This document shows, in pieces, positions 1 to 8,677 of a stretch of 64,000 nt of DNA; position 1 is the stretch's first letter; each line of letters opens with the position of its first letter. The notes beneath the pieces are model-generated. The model did not search any database. It was given only the letters and a program-made list of their open reading frames with translations, and was not told the DNA's origin. The stretch covers positions 1,612,001 to 1,676,000 of the forward strand of contig CP094243.1 in assembly GCA_022749655.1 (NCBI GenBank), in the 5' to 3' direction. Origin of the DNA: Xanthomonas phaseoli pv. phaseoli. GTDB lineage: Bacteria > Pseudomonadota > Gammaproteobacteria > Xanthomonadales > Xanthomonadaceae. The translations under genes and the position numbers were made by a program.

Positions 1-2
1 AC

Positions 3-707
3 GACGTCGCGGCGCTGGAAGCGGCGATGGCCGGCGGCGATGTGGCTGCGGTGATGGTCGAGCCGATCCAGGGCGAGGGCGGGGTGATGCCGGCCGCGCC
101 GGGCTTCCTGAGCCGGGTGCGCGCGCTGTGCGATCAGCACGATGCGCTGCTGGTGCTGGACGAAATTCAATGCGGCATGGGCCGCACCGGCACGCTGTTC
201 GCGCATTGGCAGGAACAGGTGACGCCGGACATCGTGACGCTGGCCAAGGCGCTCGGCGGCGGTTTCCCGATCGGCGCGATGCTGGCCGGGCCCAAGGTGG
301 CCGAAACCATGCAGTTCGGCGCGCACGGCACCACCTTCGGCGGCAATCCGCTGGCCGCGGCGGTGGCGCGCGTGGCGCTGCGCAAGCTGGCTTCGCCGCA
401 GATCGCCGAGAACGTGGTGCGGCAATCGGCGGCATTGCGCGCCGGGCTGGAAGCGCTCAATGCCGAGTTCGGCCTGTTTGCGCAGATTCGTGGGCGTGGC
501 TTGATGCTGGGCGCGGTACTGGCTCCTGCGCACGCGGGGCAGGCCGGGGCGATCCTCGACCTGGCGGCCACGCATGGTCTGCTGCTGCTGCAGGCCGGCC
601 CGGATGTACTGCGCTTCGTACCGGCACTGAATCTGACCGATGCCGAACTGGCCGATGGCCTGGCGCGCTTGCGGCTGGCCATTGCCGAGTATGTCGAGAA
701 GTCCTGA
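3..707 (+). CDS. argD: Class III (acetylornithine-type) aminotransferase, C-terminal part
   Basis: The gene runs in from the left edge of the window, so its N-terminus is missing; the open frame begins at base 3. The visible 234 residues are the C-terminal part of a PLP-dependent class III aminotransferase. Motifs seen are LVLDEIQCGMGRTG, where the aspartate would contact the PLP ring nitrogen, and VTLAKALGGGFPIGAML, where the lysine would form the Schiff base. The spacing matches the acetylornithine/succinyldiaminopimelate aminotransferase family, which transfers the amino group between N-acetylornithine and 2-oxoglutarate in arginine synthesis. Other class III members such as GABA or ornithine transaminases cannot be ruled out without the N-terminus, so argD is a likely but not certain symbol. 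The next gene is convergent. Confidence 0.8.
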   Translation, partial: DVAALEAAMAGGDVAAVMVEPIQGEGGVMPAAPGFLSRVRALCDQHDALLVLDEIQCGMGRTGTLFAHWQEQVTPDIVTLAKALGGGFPIGAMLAGPKVAETMQFGAHGTTFGGNPLAAAVARVALRKLASPQIAENVVRQSAALRAGLEALNAEFGLFAQIRGRGLMLGAVLAPAHAGQAGAILDLAATHGLLLLQAGPDVLRFVPALNLTDAELADGLARLRLAIAEYVEKS

Positions 708-858
708 CGCCTGGCCATGCTGGCGCGCCCCTGGCCGGCACCGTGCCGGCTGGAAGGGTGTTGGAGATGAGTGGTGTGTGGCATGGAGCGCGCCGACGCA
801 GTGCCCTTTTTTCATTGCCCGGATGGGATGGCTGTCTTCCGCCGTACCTTCACCCCCA

Positions 859-882
859 ACCCCTCCCCGACGGGAGAGGGGC
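859..882. repeat. Palindromic GC-rich hairpin between convergent genes
   Basis: A run of CCCCTCCCC is followed within a few bases by its near inverse GGGAGAGGGG, giving a strong hairpin in the gap between the convergent aminotransferase and HAD genes. The position suits a bidirectional transcription stop, although there is no clear T-run on either side. Similar CCCCTCTCCC/GGGAGAGGGG palindromes are frequent between genes in GC-rich proteobacteria. Confidence 0.5.
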
Positions 883-888
883 TTGGTT

Positions 889-1503
889 TCATGCAAGTCC
901 GTACCGCTTCAGCACCCGCCGCAATCCGCGGGCGTCGCGCACGGTGTCGGCATGCAGGCCGGCCGCGCGTGCGCCGCGCACGTTGACGAATAGGTCGTCG
1001 ACAAACAACGTGCCTTCGGCGCGTTGCTCCAGTTGTGCAAGCGCGCGCTGATAGACCGGCACATCCGGTTTGCGGCCGCCCAGTGTGCCGCTGCACAGCA
1101 CGCGGCCCTGCAACAACGGAAAGAGCGATGGCACGATCCGCTCGATCGCTTCTTGCATCAACGGGCCGTTATTGGTGAGCACCGCCACCGCCGTGGTTGT
1201 CGACACCGCCAGCACCTGTGTCACCACCGACGGGTCGGCGCGACAGGCCGCCACGCGCGCATCGATCCAGGTCGCGCGATCGATCGGCTGCCCCAGCCCT
1301 TCGCTCAAACGCGCCAGATACGCCTGCGTGTCGATCGCGCCAGCATCGTAGGCGCGCTCCAGGCCTTGCACGAATAGCACCTCATGCACGTGCTGCGGTG
1401 AGCAACGCGCCGCTGCTGCAAGCGCGGCCAGGCGCCGTGGCCGCGCGTAGTGCGCAAGCACGCCGTCGAAATCCAGCAACAGCAGCGATGGTGCGGGCGA
1501 CAT
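889..1503 (-). CDS. HAD-superfamily hydrolase
   Basis: A 204-residue HAD-like phosphatase. Motif I is near the N-terminus as LLLLDFDGVLAHY, with the nucleophile and acid/base aspartates in DFDG. Motif II is the TNNG stretch in the middle (VLTNNGPL), and the acidic motif IV is LFVDDLFVN near the C-terminus, with a lysine shortly before it (GRKPD). I chose the start at 1503 because it places MSPAP directly before motif I. An in-frame upstream start at 1557 only adds a basic, unconserved-looking stretch. The substrate cannot be told from sequence; subgroup IA, acting on small phosphate esters, is most likely. The gene is divergent from the TonB receptor gene at 1788 and convergent with the aminotransferase. 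Confidence 0.85.
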   Translation of the reverse strand: MSPAPSLLLLDFDGVLAHYARPRRLAALAAAARCSPQHVHEVLFVQGLERAYDAGAIDTQAYLARLSEGLGQPIDRATWIDARVAACRADPSVVTQVLAVSTTTAVAVLTNNGPLMQEAIERIVPSLFPLLQGRVLCSGTLGGRKPDVPVYQRALAQLEQRAEGTLFVDDLFVNVRGARAAGLHADTVRDARGLRRVLKRYGLA

Positions 1504-1787
1504 GTGCGTGCTCGTACGGTGGCTGCGCAGCGTTGTCGATTCGGCGCGGCATGGCAAGCGCGCAAGACCTGCAATGCAGGATCTCCGCGCAGGTAGGTGG
1601 TGTCGTTACCTATTCAGAGTTTTGAATTCGGTAGCGACCTACCCGCCTGCACAGACCCCACCCGCCGCACCGCGATTGCCGAGCAAGCGTGCTGGTTATG
1701 GTCACTGCACGCCGCATCCGCGGTCTCAGCCGGTCTCGGGGAGCGCCCGGTCACTCAGCACGCCACACGTCTCCAGGGGTTGATTGC

Positions 1788-4082
1788 ATGCCAAAGTGCT
1801 TGAACACCGATCAATTGGCGGCCTCGGTCGCCGACATCCTCGCCACCGCCCGCCCGCGCCACGCGCTGGCGTCAATGACCTTGTTGCTGGCCGGTGCGCA
1901 GGCCTTGCCTGCACTGGCGCAAGACGCACGCACGCTCGATGCGGTCAGCGTGGTGGGGACCGGTTCTACGCGCACCACCGCGTCCATCTCGGTGGACGAG
2001 ATCCAGGCGCAGGTGCCCGGCGTTGCGCCGCAGCAGCTGTTGGCCAGCCTGCCCGGCGTGAACGTGCAGACCACCGACCCGTTCGGGCTGTATGAGTTTG
2101 GTGATTCGATGACCATCCGCGGGTTTTCCGCCAACCAGATCGGCGTGACCCTGGACGGCATTCCGATCGAAACCTTCGACACCCGCGAAGGCGGGCCGAT
2201 TACGCGGTACGTGTCCAGCGAAAATCTGCTCGATGTCACCGTGTCGGCCGGCTCGGGCGACGTCACCCAGCCGTCGTATCACGCGTTGGGCGGTGCGATC
2301 CGTTACACCAGCCTGCCACCGAAGGGCGGCGACAGCTGGAGCGGCAATCTCACCCAGACGATTGGTTCGAACGATCTGGTGCGCAGCTTCGTGCGCCTGG
2401 ATACCCCGGATTGGTGGGAGGGCGGCCCCAGTGCGTATCTGTCTGCCTCGCGCACGCAAGGCGGGATGTGGGACATGGAGCCGGCCACGCAGAAGAGCGA
2501 CCACTTCGAAGCCAAGATTCGCCAGGCCTGGGATGCAGGCAGCCTGACGCTGGGCTGGATCTACAACAACCGCAAGGACTACGACGTGCAGTCGTACAAC
2601 TCCGATGGTTCGGTGTCCTGGGATCTGCATGAGCGCATCACCGGCAACCCGGAAGTGGATGCCGAGCATTACAGCGAATGGCAGAACGGGCGACGCGACT
2701 CGCTGCTGAGCCTGCACGGCGATTTCCTGTTCAACGATGCAATCGGCTTCACCTTTACCGGCTATTACGAAAACAAGCATGGGTATGGCGTCGGCGGCAC
2801 TCCGCCGAGCACGGCGACAGGTCTGTACGACGATGCCATCGCCGGCACGCCGGGGCGCACCGATATCGCCATCAACGACCCGCAGATCGTCGACGCCAGC
2901 GGCAATGTCACCCACGTCGGTGCGATGACGCGGCGCGAAGAAATCATGGGCGGCGATCGCTATGGCCTCACAACGGCGGTGGCGTGGGAGACCGAGCACA
3001 ACAAACTCGAAGTCGGTGCGTGGTACGAGAACTACGATTTCGATCAGGTGCGCCCGCTGTACAACCTGGACCCGGCCACCGGCGCATTGCTCAAAAGCGC
3101 GCTGCCGATCGTGATCTATTACGACAACCACTTCTCCACCGAAGTGAAGCAGCTCTACATCAAGGACACGCTCCGCCTGCTCGAGGACCGGCTCACGATG
3201 GAATTCGGCGCCAAGGGGCTGGATGTCAAACGCGACTACAACGGCATCGCCAATCTCGACGATTTCAACGCTGGCGTGCGGCGCGATGTCTCCATCAAGA
3301 ACAGCGATTGGTTCCAGCCGCAGGTGGGCGCCAGCTTCCAGCTCGCCGACGGGGTGCAGGTGTTCGCCAACTACGCGGAGAACTTCAGCTCGGCGCCGCG
3401 GCTGGCACTGACCTCCGGTGCCTTCAATCCGGATATCGCGCCGGAAGAATCCACCAACATCGATATCGGCATCCGCGCCGAATCCACGCAGTGGAGCGGC
3501 TATCTGGCTGCCTACAGGATCGATTACGAGAACCGCATCATCGCGCTCACCGACCCTGACCCGCTGGTGGTTGCACCGACCGTCTACGCCAACGTCGGCG
3601 ACGTACAGACCTATGGCGCGGAAGTCTCCGGCATGTGGAAACCGGCGCCAGGCTGGCGGCTGGGCGCATCGCTGACCTGGAACACATCCGAATTCCAGGA
3701 CAACTATTTCGGCCCCGTCAGCGGCAACCTGGTGCAGGTGAAAGGCAACGAGGTGCCGGATGCGCCGAAGGTGATGTTCAGCGTCAACGGCGGTTGGGAA
3801 GGCACGCATTTCTTTGCCAACCTCGATACCAAGTACACCGGCAAGCGCTACGGCGACACGCTCAACACCGATCGGGTGGATGCCACCTTCATCGTCAACG
3901 GCAGCGTCGGGTATCAGGGCGAGGACAGCGGGTTTCTTGCCGGCGGCCGGTTGCAGTTGTCGGTCTACAACCTGTTCGACAAGGACGATGCGATCGGTGC
4001 GGTGTTTCCCAACGAAAGCTCCGGCTCGTATCAGTTGATCGCACCGCGCCAGCTGTTCGCGAGCCTGGCCTACACATTCTGA
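1788..4082 (+). CDS. TonB-dependent outer-membrane receptor
   Basis: A 764-residue TonB-dependent receptor. The N-terminus carries an export signal ending near ALPALAQ. It is followed by a TonB-box-like segment (LDAVSVVG), the plug domain (VDEIQAQVPG, LLASLPGVNV, DSMTIRGFSANQIGVTLDGI) and a long beta-barrel. The protein ends in the aromatic LFASLAYTF typical of outer-membrane proteins assembled by the BAM complex. I chose the ATG at 1788; an earlier in-frame ATG at 1689 would add a non-signal-like extension. There is no FecA-like signalling extension. It heads the cluster of periplasmic oxidation genes that follows 69 bases downstream, so it probably imports the substrate of that system, but the ligand is not deducible. 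Siderophore receptors look similar; no siderophore genes are nearby. Confidence 0.9.
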   Translation: MPKCLNTDQLAASVADILATARPRHALASMTLLLAGAQALPALAQDARTLDAVSVVGTGSTRTTASISVDEIQAQVPGVAPQQLLASLPGVNVQTTDPFGLYEFGDSMTIRGFSANQIGVTLDGIPIETFDTREGGPITRYVSSENLLDVTVSAGSGDVTQPSYHALGGAIRYTSLPPKGGDSWSGNLTQTIGSNDLVRSFVRLDTPDWWEGGPSAYLSASRTQGGMWDMEPATQKSDHFEAKIRQAWDAGSLTLGWIYNNRKDYDVQSYNSDGSVSWDLHERITGNPEVDAEHYSEWQNGRRDSLLSLHGDFLFNDAIGFTFTGYYENKHGYGVGGTPPSTATGLYDDAIAGTPGRTDIAINDPQIVDASGNVTHVGAMTRREEIMGGDRYGLTTAVAWETEHNKLEVGAWYENYDFDQVRPLYNLDPATGALLKSALPIVIYYDNHFSTEVKQLYIKDTLRLLEDRLTMEFGAKGLDVKRDYNGIANLDDFNAGVRRDVSIKNSDWFQPQVGASFQLADGVQVFANYAENFSSAPRLALTSGAFNPDIAPEESTNIDIGIRAESTQWSGYLAAYRIDYENRIIALTDPDPLVVAPTVYANVGDVQTYGAEVSGMWKPAPGWRLGASLTWNTSEFQDNYFGPVSGNLVQVKGNEVPDAPKVMFSVNGGWEGTHFFANLDTKYTGKRYGDTLNTDRVDATFIVNGSVGYQGEDSGFLAGGRLQLSVYNLFDKDDAIGAVFPNESSGSYQLIAPRQLFASLAYTF

Positions 4083-4151
4083 GGTGCAGCCGCGGCCGGC
4101 AGGGTTGCCGGCTGCGTGCGTTGGTCCATGACATGCAGGGGACGTGCGTTG

Positions 4152-5903
4152 ATGCAAGGCAATCACACGGGAACGATGACGCGGCGGCAATTGCTGGCGC
4201 GCATCGGCATGACCGCCGGCGGCGCAATGATGTATCAGGCGATGAGCAGCCTTGGCATGGCGGCCGAGTCCACCTTCAAAGGGCCGCTGCAATTGGATGG
4301 CGACCCCAAGGGGGCGTCGGTCTTGATCCTCGGTGCCGGGCTGGCGGGCATGAGCGCGGCGTTCGAGTTGCGCAAGGCCGGTTACCGCGTGCAATTGCTC
4401 GAATACAACGACCGCCCCGGCGGGCGGAACTGGACCCTGCGCGGCGGCGACCGCTATGCCGAGCTGGGCGGGGCCACCCAGCATTGCCAGTTCGACGAGG
4501 GCTTGTATCTCAATCCAGGGCCGTGGCGAATTCCGCACCACCACAAGGCGGTGCTGAGCTACTGCAAGCAGTTCGGCGTGGCGCTGGAAGCGTTCAATCA
4601 GGTCAATTACAACGCGCTGCTGCACAGCCAGAAGGGCTTCGGCGGCAAACCGCAGCGCTTTCGCGCCATCGACGCCGATTACAAGGGCCACGTGTCCGAG
4701 TTGTTGGCCAAGTGCACGCAGCAACACGCTCTGGACACGGCCGTCAGCCGCGAGGATCAGGAACTGCTGCTGGAATCGCTGCGTACCTGGGGCGCGCTCG
4801 ACCAGAAGTTCGGGTATGTCAAAGGCAAGGACAGCAGCGAGCGGCGCGGGTTTGCGCGCTATCCCGGTGGCGGCCTGTCTGGCAGGCCGGAATTTTCCGA
4901 TCCTTTCAGCGTGCAGGACGTGCTGCGCTCACGCCTGTGGACCACATTGGCAGCAGGCAACAACTACGAGATGCAGACCACCATGTTCCAGCCGGTGGGA
5001 GGCATGGACCAGATCGGCAAGGCATTCGCGCGTCAGCTGGGCAATGCCATCACCTATAACGCCAAGGTCACCAAGATCGATCAGGACGGCAGCGGTGTGC
5101 GCGTGTCCTGGCAGGATGCGGCGCGTGGCGGCGAAGAGCGCCTCGCCACCGCGGACTGGTGCATCTGCACGATTCCACTGTCGGTGCTCAGCCGCATACC
5201 GGTCACCGCCAGCGATGCGATGACCACGGCGATCGGCAAGGTGCCGTATGCGGCCTCGGTGAAAGTGGGCCTGCAATTCAAGCGCCGTTTCTGGGAAGAA
5301 GACGAGGCGATCTACGGCGGGATCAGTTACACCGATCTGCCGATCACCTTGATCAGTTACCCCAGCACCAACTACCACAGCCCGGGCAAGGGCGTGCTGC
5401 TCGGTGCCTATGTGTGGGGACTGGATGCCTACCAGTTCACCGCGATGCCACCAGAACTGCGCGTGCGCAAGGCGGTGGAATACGGCACCCAGCTGCATCC
5501 GCAGTATCCGCGCGAATTCGAAAACGGCATTGCGGTCGGCTGGCACCGCGTGCCGTTCACGCATGGCTGCTTCGGCATGTGGACCGAGCAGGCGCGCGCC
5601 GAGCATTACGAACCGCTGTGCCAGATCGACGGGCGCCTGGCGCTGGCGGGCGAGCACGTGTCGTACATTCCGGCCTGGCAGGAGGGTGCCATTCTGTCGG
5701 CACACGATGTCGTTGGCCGCCTGCATCGCAAGGTCATTGCCCAGGAGCACGCCCATGAGTCTGCTGCCAAGAGCGTTCGGTGCCATCGTAGCGCTTGCCA
5801 TTACCGCCTTGTTGCTGCCGCCCACCGTGCGCGATGCGCAGGCGCAGAGTTCCGATGCCACCCAGCTGTTTCCGCAGCAAGGCTTTGCCAAGGCCTCCGG
5901 TAA
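4152..5903 (+). CDS. Tat-exported FAD-dependent amine oxidase
   Basis: A flavin amine oxidase of the monoamine oxidase / L-amino-acid oxidase / tryptophan 2-monooxygenase superfamily. Residues 9-37 form a twin-arginine signal (MTRRQLLARIG, then a hydrophobic stretch), so the folded FAD protein should reach the periplasm. The Rossmann motif GAGLAGMSAAFEL is at about 61-73 and the second FAD motif DRPGGRNW at about 87-94. The C-terminal FAD motif LALAGEHVSYIPAWQEGA is also present. The start at 4152 has AGGGGA about eight bases upstream; 4176 is the alternative. The C-terminus is odd: the frame runs 149 bases into the cytochrome c gene. A TGA overlapping the cytochrome ATG (5756-5758) lies in another frame, and a one-base loss just upstream would restore a normal ATGA overlap and a protein of about 535 residues. 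Known reaction: R-CH-NH2 to imine plus reduced FAD. Confidence 0.85.
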   Translation: MQGNHTGTMTRRQLLARIGMTAGGAMMYQAMSSLGMAAESTFKGPLQLDGDPKGASVLILGAGLAGMSAAFELRKAGYRVQLLEYNDRPGGRNWTLRGGDRYAELGGATQHCQFDEGLYLNPGPWRIPHHHKAVLSYCKQFGVALEAFNQVNYNALLHSQKGFGGKPQRFRAIDADYKGHVSELLAKCTQQHALDTAVSREDQELLLESLRTWGALDQKFGYVKGKDSSERRGFARYPGGGLSGRPEFSDPFSVQDVLRSRLWTTLAAGNNYEMQTTMFQPVGGMDQIGKAFARQLGNAITYNAKVTKIDQDGSGVRVSWQDAARGGEERLATADWCICTIPLSVLSRIPVTASDAMTTAIGKVPYAASVKVGLQFKRRFWEEDEAIYGGISYTDLPITLISYPSTNYHSPGKGVLLGAYVWGLDAYQFTAMPPELRVRKAVEYGTQLHPQYPREFENGIAVGWHRVPFTHGCFGMWTEQARAEHYEPLCQIDGRLALAGEHVSYIPAWQEGAILSAHDVVGRLHRKVIAQEHAHESAAKSVRCHRSACHYRLVAAAHRARCAGAEFRCHPAVSAARLCQGLR

Positions 5904-6180
5904 GGACGTTTACCAGGCGATCTGCCAAGGCTGCCATATGTCGGCCGGCCATGGTGCGCAAGGTGCCGGCGACTATCCTGCGCTTGCCGGCAATCCCAAG
6001 CTGGCTGCCGGCCCTTACGTCACCATGATGGTGCTCGACGGCCACGCCGGGATGCCGGGGTTCGCCGACATGCTCGACGACCGCCAGGTGGCCGAAGTGG
6101 TGAGCTATGTGCGCACGCACTTCGGTAACGACTATGCCGAGCGCGTGACCATCGACGATGTCAAATCGCTTCGCCGCTGA
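5755..6180 (+). CDS. Periplasmic c-type cytochrome
   Basis: A 141-residue exported monoheme cytochrome c. A Sec signal peptide (residues 1-30, ending DAQAQ) is followed by a single heme-attachment motif, CQGCH, at about 57-61. A GMPGF segment later supplies a likely axial methionine. The fold matches the short class I cytochromes that serve as electron acceptors of periplasmic dehydrogenases and oxidases. The ATG at 5755 lies inside the 3' end of the amine oxidase frame, which shows tight coupling. The natural inference is that it takes electrons from the upstream flavoenzyme or passes them to the terminal oxidase, perhaps by way of the azurin encoded downstream. No second heme site or membrane anchor is seen. 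Confidence 0.9.
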   Translation: MSLLPRAFGAIVALAITALLLPPTVRDAQAQSSDATQLFPQQGFAKASGKDVYQAICQGCHMSAGHGAQGAGDYPALAGNPKLAAGPYVTMMVLDGHAGMPGFADMLDDRQVAEVVSYVRTHFGNDYAERVTIDDVKSLRR

Positions 6181-6204
6181 TCTTCTCTCCTACAAGGAAT
6201 TGCC

Positions 6205-6711
6205 ATGCTCCGTTCCATCACGACCGTTCTCACCACTGCAGTGCTGTGGTCTGCCAGTCTCGGTGCCGCACACGCCGCCGAGGTGATCCGCCACAAGATT
6301 CCCAACAGCGATTTCCCCATCGCTGCCGCGGTGGAAATTCCCGCCGGCAAGGCCACGGTGTATGTCAGCAGCGGCAAGGTGCCGGCGGTGATCGATGCCA
6401 GTGCGCCGAAGGATTCCGCTGCCGCCTATGGCGACACCAAGGCGCAAACGGTGAGCGTGTTGAACCAGATCAAGCAGCAGCTGGCCACGCTGGGGTTGGG
6501 CATGGGCGATGTGGTGAAGATGCAGGTGTTTCTGGTCGGCGATCCGGCGATGGGCGGCAAGATGGATTTCAATGGTTTCATGGAAGGTTATCGCCAGTTC
6601 TTCGGCACCAAGGAGCAACCCAACCTGCCGGCGCGCTCGGCATTCCAGATCGCCGCATTGGGTAACCCGCTGTACCGGGTCGAGATCGAAGTGGTTGCCG
6701 TGCGTTCCTGA
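6205..6711 (+). CDS. Exported RidA/YjgF-family protein
   Basis: A 168-residue RidA-family protein (reactive intermediate imine deaminase fold) with a clear Sec signal peptide (MLRSITTVLTTAVLWSASLG, cleavage near AHA). Family features are the VYVSSGKVP strand, the ATLGLGMGDVVKMQVFLVG helix-strand unit and the C-terminal NLPARSAFQIAALG, where the arginine of PARS corresponds to the carboxylate-binding arginine of RidA. Cytosolic RidA hydrolyses 2-imino and enamine acids to keto acids and ammonia; a canonical cytosolic copy is encoded separately at 39928. Export of a RidA member is unusual and makes sense directly behind a periplasmic amine oxidase that makes imines. The ribosome binding site AAGGA precedes the ATG. 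Some RidA-like subfamilies lack deaminase activity, so the enzymatic role is inferred. Confidence 0.88.
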   Translation: MLRSITTVLTTAVLWSASLGAAHAAEVIRHKIPNSDFPIAAAVEIPAGKATVYVSSGKVPAVIDASAPKDSAAAYGDTKAQTVSVLNQIKQQLATLGLGMGDVVKMQVFLVGDPAMGGKMDFNGFMEGYRQFFGTKEQPNLPARSAFQIAALGNPLYRVEIEVVAVRS

Positions 6712-6741
6712 ATCCGCGTTGTCATCCTGCTGGAGGTTGTC

Positions 6742-7943
6742 ATGAACACTGCTCTTTCGCGCCGCGCCTTTCTACGCGACTCCGCGTTGTTTGCCGGCGC
6801 CGCCGGTGCCGGCAGCTTGCCGCTGCTGGCCAGCGCCGTCGAACGCTCCATTGCCATTGCGCCCGCACGGCAACGGCGCTGGCGCCGGTGATGATCGACT
6901 CCAATGAATTTCCGGATGGACCGTCGGCTGCCGCAATAAAGGCCATCGCGCAGATCGCACCGCAGGGCGGGCGCTATCTGCGCCAGGTACAGATGGAATT
7001 GATGACCACCCTGGCTGCCGAGCTCACGCTGCCGGTGGATCATTTGATGGCGTATGCCGGGTCCACCGAACCGCTCGACTACACGATGCTGGCATTCACC
7101 TCGCCCAGCGCTGCCTTGGTCACCGCCGACCCCACCTACGAATCCGGCTGGCGTGCGGCAACCCGTAATGGCGCGCGCTTGATCAAGGTGCCGCTGCGCA
7201 AGGACTTTTCGCACGATGTACAGGCCATGTGCGCAGCCGATGCCAACGCAGGCGTGATCTACATCTGCAATCCCAACAACCCCACCGGCTCGGTCACCGC
7301 TCGCAAGGATCTGGACTACGCATTGGCACACAAGCCCAAAGGCAGCGTGCTGGTGGTGGACGAGGCCTACATCCATTTTGCGCAGAGCACGCGCAGCGTC
7401 GTCGACATGGTTGCCGCAGGCGAAGACGTGGTGGTGTTGCGCACCTTCTCCAAGCTCTATGGCATGGCCGGCATCCGCCTGGGCTATGCGGCCGCGCGCC
7501 CGGACCTGCTGGCCAAGCTGCGGTTCTACAGCGTCAACAGCTTACCGGTCACCGCCGCCGCTGCCGGACTGGCCAGCCTGCGCGATCCTGCACTGGTGCC
7601 GCAACGGCGCGCGCGTACGGCCGCGACGCGCGCGGACGTGATGGACTTTCTCGCCAGGCAGGGCTATGCGTGTACTGCCTCGGAGAGCAATTGCTTTATG
7701 GTCGATGTGAAGCGCCCGGCAGCAAGCTTCAAGGATGAGATGGCCACCCACGGCGTGTTCATCGGCCGCAGCTGGCCGGTGTGGCCAACCTGGTCGCGCA
7801 TTACCGTGGGCACCGATGCGGAAATGGCGCGCTTCAAACACGCGTTCGTGCAGGTGATTGCCGGCAAACGCGGCCCGTTGCCGGTGCCGGGCAGGGAGAC
7901 TGCCGCGGCCGATCCGATGGACGCGTTTTTCCGTTACGCGTAA
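6742..7943 (+). CDS. Tat-exported HisC-like PLP aminotransferase, frameshifted
   Basis: A class I/II PLP aminotransferase resembling histidinol-phosphate aminotransferases. The first part, in the frame of the ATG at 6742, is a twin-arginine signal (SRRAFLRDSALFAGAAGAG), but that frame stops at the TGA at 6889-6891. The catalytic part continues one base earlier in phase (ALAPVMIDSNEFPDGP onward). One missing base between about 6840 and 6880 accounts for this and would give a 400-residue protein. Catalytic features are NPNNPTGS, VVDEAYIHFA (PLP aspartate and tyrosine) and TFSKLYGMAGIRLGYA (Schiff-base lysine). The ribosome binding site GGAGG lies before 6742. If translation instead begins at GTG 6888, the enzyme would stay cytosolic. 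Its role beside an exported oxidase and RidA suggests handling of an amino or keto acid in the periplasm, but the substrate is unknown. Confidence 0.85.
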
Positions 7944-8146
7944 GGCCGGCATGCGACGGAGCGCTCGGTCGCAGACGGCCGAGCCATCGGCCACCTTGGT
8001 CGATGCGCCCGCTGCGCAGCTGATGCGGGCGTGATGTGCTGCTGATTGCGTATCGGCTACTCTGGCACTGTCGGCCTATCACCATTACCGCCGCATCCGT
8101 GCGCCGCATCCGCTGTGCCGCAACTTCCCAACGCAGGAGTGTTCTC

Positions 8147-8596
8147 TTGAAGCTGTTTTCCACGATTGCCGTGTGTGCGCTGGTGCTGATGGCGCCGACG
8201 GCATGGGCACGGATGTGCGCGGTGACCATCACCGGCAACGATCAAATGAAGTTCGACCAGAGCGCGATCAAGCTTGCGCCCGAGTGCACGCAGGTGGAGC
8301 TCACGCTCAAGCACTCCGGCAAGATGGCTGCCACCGTGATGGGGCACAACTGGGTGTTGACCAAGTCTGCCGATTTCCAGGCGGTGGCCAATGCCGGCGT
8401 ACGTTCGACCATCGCCGACAGCTATCTGCCCAAGGCCGACGCGCGCGTGATTGCGCATACCAAGGTCATTGGCGGCGGCGACAGCACCACGGTGAGTTTT
8501 CCCACCAGCAAGCTGAGCAAGGGCGCCGACTACACGTTCTTCTGCTCGTTCCCCGGTCACTGGGCGATGATGAAGGGCACGCTGACGTTCGGGTGA
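8147..8596 (+). CDS. azu: Azurin (type 1 blue copper protein)
   Basis: A 149-residue azurin with a Sec signal (LVLMAPTAWA) and all type 1 copper ligands visible: histidine in VMGHNWVL, then cysteine, histidine and methionine in FFCSFPGHWAMMKG. The disulfide cysteines (RMCAVTI and APECTQV) are also present. It is a small periplasmic electron carrier, classically between c-type cytochromes and reductases or amine dehydrogenases. I chose the TTG start at 8147 because it follows AGGAGT at a good distance and begins the signal peptide; the in-frame region upstream has no signal character. It lies about 200 bases after the aminotransferase and probably belongs to the same electron-transfer system. 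Confidence 0.92.
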   Translation: MKLFSTIAVCALVLMAPTAWARMCAVTITGNDQMKFDQSAIKLAPECTQVELTLKHSGKMAATVMGHNWVLTKSADFQAVANAGVRSTIADSYLPKADARVIAHTKVIGGGDSTTVSFPTSKLSKGADYTFFCSFPGHWAMMKGTLTFG

Positions 8597-8677
8597 TGCA
8601 TTGGGGCGGCCAATGCTGTCAGGCCTGGCCGCCACACGTGCAGCCTGTGTTGAACATGGGAGACAGGCGGATTCGGG

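Noticed and set aside
1872..4727. A 951-codon open frame on the minus strand opposite the TonB receptor
   Set aside because: Antisense shadow of GC-rich coding DNA; its product is arginine/histidine/alanine-rich without motifs, while the plus strand has full receptor signatures.
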